Origin: Saprospiraceae bacterium
GTDB lineage: Bacteria; Bacteroidota; Bacteroidia; Chitinophagales; Saprospiraceae
Length of the DNA: 9,758 nucleotides
Direction of reading: 5' to 3'
NCBI GenBank assembly: GCA_016787375.1
Contig: JAEUUM010000342.1
Span: 1 to 9,758, forward strand
The notes under the pieces are model-generated. The model was given only the letters and a program-made list of their open reading frames with translations, did not search any database and was not told the origin of the DNA. Each line of letters opens with the position of its first letter. The stretch's first letter is position 1. Position numbers and translations under genes: made by a program. Positions 6,855 through 9,758 of the stretch are shown piece after piece.

Positions 6855-6887
6855 ACACCTAATTAAGTGTTTTATAATTTTAAACAC
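6855..6887 (-). terminator. Weak, overlapping hairpins downstream of the M1-fusion gene
   Basis: Two dyads share the same central bases. ACACCTAATTAAGTGT (6855-6870) is nearly palindromic, and GTGTTT (6867-6872) pairs with AAACAC (6882-6887) over a 9 nt loop. Only one can form at a time. They follow the TAG stop of the M1 fusion by about 20-50 nt on the minus strand, where a terminator is expected, but the stems are short and AT-rich with no clear U-tract. They may end or attenuate transcription, or be chance. Confidence 0.22.
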
Positions 6888-6908
6888 ATAGTATCACTGT
6901 TATAACCT

Positions 6909-9758
6909 CTATTTCAATTCCTTCATATTGTCTTCGGGGCTCAAGTCAACTAACAAACTAAATGGATCAACTCCAGCTTTTTCCGGTTTTTCACTTACAA
7001 TGAAAGTGAAAGTATTTTTCTCTTTATTTATTTTAACTTTTTGACGGTAGAGCAATTTTCCAAATTTCTTATCCGTTGCAGGTTTGGCAAATGCTCCTAT
7101 TTCGATATAATCATTTAATGCCACCTCTTTGTTTTTGCCCAATTCATCTGCTTTAAATTTTTTAGTTGAAATATCTATGGTAATCTCATATTTGCCTCCT
7201 TCCAGAGATTTCATTTTAACCGCCTTGCATTGATTTTCATAAATGGTGATTGTTTCAAACCAATCATTCACCACAAACTTAAGTGAATCAGGTGTTTGAG
7301 CATAAAATTCATCAATGGCATCCTGGCTAACCGGATAAGGTGGCTCGGCATATCTGAATTTGTTCAGAAAATTTCGAAGAGCTAAATTGAGTTTATCCTC
7401 TCCAATAGTTTCTTTGAGCGCATACATGGCCAATGAACCCTTGTTATAATGAATATACCCTTGATTTTCAGCTGTAAAAAGTGGTTGTTCTTTCAATCTT
7501 TCACGACTTCGGCCTCTAAGGTAGCTATCCATTTCATATTTCAAAAACTTGCGCATTTGGTCTTTGCCGTACATGTGCTCCATAACCATCAAAGCGCTAT
7601 ACTGAGCGAAAGTTTCAACTAACATCTCACCGCCTTGCATCTTGGCTCCACATTCTTGGTGTGCCCACCATTGATGGCCAATTTCATGAGAAGCTACATA
7701 GGTAACCATATCAATATCGTCTTCCTTTTCCTTGAAATCCTGAATAAAGCCAATTCCTTCGCTGTATGGCATGGTTCCAGGAAATGCTTGAGCAAAATCA
7801 GAGAAACGCGGAAACTCAATGATTCGACATTGCTTATGAAAATAAGGTCCAAAATTGCTTGTGTAATATTCCAGGGCCTTCTGCATGGCATTTAACATAC
7901 GCTCAACATTGTATTCGTGGCCTTTATTGTAATAAACCTCTAAGCTGATACCATTCCACATTTTCTTTTTAACTTCATATTTTGCACTCATAAATGAGTA
8001 AAAATTGAATGACTTATGATCGAGCTTATATAGAAAACAACGTTTGCCATTTTCGTTCCATTCTTTTAACAAAGAACCCGGTGCGATGGCGATTTGATCA
8101 GGTGAGGTGCGCATAATTGTTTCAACATTGACCCAATCTGCACTCATAGCAATATAAGAGTTCATCCTGTTCAAGGTATCTTGGCGGTTAAGCTTAGTTA
8201 GTCTCGTTTTTTCAGGAAGACCATACTTCTTCCGATCATTCTTGTCGGTCAATTCATTTGAATCATCGTATCCAAAAATGGGTACGATATCAGAATTATT
8301 GAAAAAGCTGCCATTTTGAACCAACGTGCTGAATTTTAGATCATTTTGAAATCCTTTGGGTTCAAATTTCACAGAAAAATCAAGTTTCATGGAATCACCC
8401 GACAATAGTGCAGGCTCAAACTTATATATCCTAAAATTGAGTGCATCGTCATTTTTGAGGAGCTTCAATCGAGGATTATCAAATACAAATTCCACATCGC
8501 GTGGAATGTTTAGGATTAATGAATCAATTGCCGTTTTGTGTTTATTAATGATGTCGTAATGAACTGATGCATTAAGCTTTCTTTTTGCAGGTGAAAGGTC
8601 AATATCAAATTTTACATTGTAAACGCGAGGTTGGGGTACATTTGAGAGGGATTTATAGTCTTTCTCATACCTAACAGCAAGTTTTTCTGCTTGTTTTGGA
8701 CTGATGATTTTGTTTAAAATCTTTGTGTTGTAAAAAACAAATGAAGCTACTCCAATCCAGGCAACAGAAGTCATTAAAGTAATTCCTTTGTAATTTCTCC
8801 ATTCAAGTCCGGCTAATTTTAAACGACCTCTCCAATTGGTTTCTCTGCCGCGAGGCCAAAAAAGAATGGCAAGCATCATTAAAAGCATACTAAACAGGAA
8901 CCAATATGTACCGAACCATGCCAAAGCAGATTTAAAAGGTGCGTAACCATAAAAATCTGACAAGGTGTATCCCGGTAAACTACCAAAATCAACCATCTTG
9001 CTCGACCAGTCAAGCGCCTGTAAAGCAAAACTTGAGCCTGCAACAATTATTATTACAATAAAAAACCCCAAATACATATTTGGTGAGAGCGCCTGAATCA
9101 AAAAAGCTAGTGCCAGAACAAATATGAAGTTCAGCATATCCATTAAAAGCAGTTCTCTAATGTAGAGCCAAATGTCATATTTGTGATAGCCTGCAACCAT
9201 CTGAGAAAAAATCGCAACCCCCATAATGACAAACTGTAATACAAACATAGAACCAATAACTGCAATGAATTTCCCTAACAATATGGTCCAGTTTTTAGTC
9301 GGCATCGCATCTATAATATCTGATATATGGGCATTCCTTTCTTTCCATACGATCGCACCGCTGAAGTAAACCATAACTATAATGGTAAACAAGTAAAAAC
9401 TACCCCTGATAATATTAATCATGGTATAGGTCACCGGTAATTCATGGGTGTTGTATGAATCTGTGGCATTGGCCAGTGAAGCCCATGCATTCAAAATCCC
9501 CAAAAGAGCCAACAATATGAATGGTACGCTTCGAACGATGAATTTCCACTCTGTTTTGACTTGGCTGATAAGTTGTGACAGTATTATCTTCGGGCCAGTA
9601 AGTGCCGCTACTTTTTGTATTGCACCACCAAAGTGCATGTGAAGCTTTTCTGAAGAATTTGAAGTATTAAGTTCAAGAGATTTTTTTCTATTGAAAAAAT
9701 TAGAAAATTTTGTTGCCGAATGGTTTTTTTCTGCGAAGCTAAACAGCCTAAAACCAAC
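6909..9758 (-). CDS. ABC-2 permease fused to M1-family metallopeptidase (C-terminal 949 residues; 5' end beyond window)
   Basis: Numbering here counts from the Met at 9638. A further 40 in-frame codons with no stop run to the window edge (beginning VGFRLFSFAEKN), so that Met is internal and the protein is longer. Residues 1-260 carry six hydrophobic segments (about 36-53, 80-96, 118-147, 168-185, 188-207, 238-260), forming an ABC-2-type permease half. A strongly basic cytoplasmic loop (262-284) and a seventh segment (286-303) follow, leaving the remainder outside the inner membrane. Residues about 335-800 form an M1 peptidase-like region: HEIGH at 651-655, a downstream Glu at E675 in LVETFAQY, and Y731 in YNKGSLAMY matching the catalytic tyrosine. 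The usual GxMEN motif is PYSEGIGF at 624-631. A small beta domain ends the protein. This resembles the roughly 1200-residue permease/M1 proteins annotated in Bacteroidota, where an earlier permease half comes first and an ABC ATPase gene is often adjacent; both would lie past 9758. The transported substrate is unknown. Confidence 0.88.
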   Translation of the reverse strand, partial: VGFRLFSFAEKNHSATKFSNFFNRKKSLELNTSNSSEKLHMHFGGAIQKVAALTGPKIILSQLISQVKTEWKFIVRSVPFILLALLGILNAWASLANATDSYNTHELPVTYTMINIIRGSFYLFTIIVMVYFSGAIVWKERNAHISDIIDAMPTKNWTILLGKFIAVIGSMFVLQFVIMGVAIFSQMVAGYHKYDIWLYIRELLLMDMLNFIFVLALAFLIQALSPNMYLGFFIVIIIVAGSSFALQALDWSSKMVDFGSLPGYTLSDFYGYAPFKSALAWFGTYWFLFSMLLMMLAILFWPRGRETNWRGRLKLAGLEWRNYKGITLMTSVAWIGVASFVFYNTKILNKIISPKQAEKLAVRYEKDYKSLSNVPQPRVYNVKFDIDLSPAKRKLNASVHYDIINKHKTAIDSLILNIPRDVEFVFDNPRLKLLKNDDALNFRIYKFEPALLSGDSMKLDFSVKFEPKGFQNDLKFSTLVQNGSFFNNSDIVPIFGYDDSNELTDKNDRKKYGLPEKTRLTKLNRQDTLNRMNSYIAMSADWVNVETIMRTSPDQIAIAPGSLLKEWNENGKRCFLYKLDHKSFNFYSFMSAKYEVKKKMWNGISLEVYYNKGHEYNVERMLNAMQKALEYYTSNFGPYFHKQCRIIEFPRFSDFAQAFPGTMPYSEGIGFIQDFKEKEDDIDMVTYVASHEIGHQWWAHQECGAKMQGGEMLVETFAQYSALMVMEHMYGKDQMRKFLKYEMDSYLRGRSRERLKEQPLFTAENQGYIHYNKGSLAMYALKETIGEDKLNLALRNFLNKFRYAEPPYPVSQDAIDEFYAQTPDSLKFVVNDWFETITIYENQCKAVKMKSLEGGKYEITIDISTKKFKADELGKNKEVALNDYIEIGAFAKPATDKKFGKLLYRQKVKINKEKNTFTFIVSEKPEKAGVDPFSLLVDLSPEDNMKELK

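Noticed and set aside
6770..6908. Single M1-M14 operon without an internal promoter
   Set aside because: The 138 bp gap holds a good -7 box for the M14 gene and several dyads, so independent transcription is more likely, although read-through cannot be excluded.
7635..7895. 86-codon plus-strand frame opposite the M1 active site
   Set aside because: It is antisense to the HEIGH region, with no family resemblance and no promoter motif.
9636..9638. ATG at 9638 as the start of the M1-fusion gene
   Set aside because: The frame continues upstream without a stop to 9758, and the extra 40 codons read as a plausible hydrophilic linker (for example FFNRKKSLEL). The Met falls in the linker before the second permease half.
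9448..9642. 64-codon plus-strand frame near the right edge
   Set aside because: It is antisense to the permease part of the M1 fusion, whose own frame stays open throughout.
1..9758. Defence island, CRISPR, prophage or integrative element
   Set aside because: No spaced direct repeats, integrase, transposase, tRNA-associated attachment site or compositional break was seen. The gene content is metabolic and transport.

Overview
The window looks like chromosomal DNA from a member of the Bacteroidota. Four things support this: an extracellular carboxypeptidase ending in a type IX secretion (T9SS) sorting domain; AT-rich intergenic DNA without clear Shine-Dalgarno sites; promoter-like TAnnTTTG (-7) motifs just upstream of all five genes whose 5' ends are visible; and an ABC-2 permease/M1 aminopeptidase fusion typical of that phylum. 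I cannot name the genus. I see no rRNA, tRNA, CRISPR array, insertion sequence or phage gene.

Layout, left to right. Positions 1-75 (minus) hold the first 25 codons of a probable DksA/TraR-type zinc-finger protein. Positions 225-686 (minus) encode a Nudix hydrolase. A divergent promoter region of about 140 bp separates it from a cationic-amino-acid-type APC permease at 827-2500 (plus). Next is a plus-strand pair at 2614-4333: a DUF47/PhoU-like accessory protein and a PiT phosphate transporter, 25 bp apart and probably one operon. A well-formed hairpin at 4371-4403 lies between this pair and the convergent minus-strand genes and probably ends transcription from both sides. Positions 4410-6770 (minus) encode a secreted M14 zinc carboxypeptidase with a signal peptide, an M14 domain, a beta-sandwich/jelly-roll-like region and a T9SS tail. 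Upstream of it, 6909-9758 (minus) encodes the C-terminal 949 residues of a membrane-anchored M1-type metallopeptidase fused behind an ABC-2 permease. That frame is open to the window edge, so the gene is truncated by the window and does not start at the Met at 9638.

How the genes may work together: the M14 enzyme (outside the cell or on its surface) and the M1 domain (predicted periplasmic) could both trim peptides, and the APC permease could import amino acids. This link is inferred from proximity only, since the genes are in separate transcription units. The DUF47-PiT pair is a self-contained phosphate-uptake module. The Nudix and DksA-like genes look like unrelated housekeeping genes.

Most of the window is ordinary core-genome content. 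The items most worth a second look are the permease-peptidase fusion, whose aminopeptidase motifs are altered; the cluster of dyad symmetries upstream of the carboxypeptidase; and two gene starts that are easily miscalled at upstream TTG codons.
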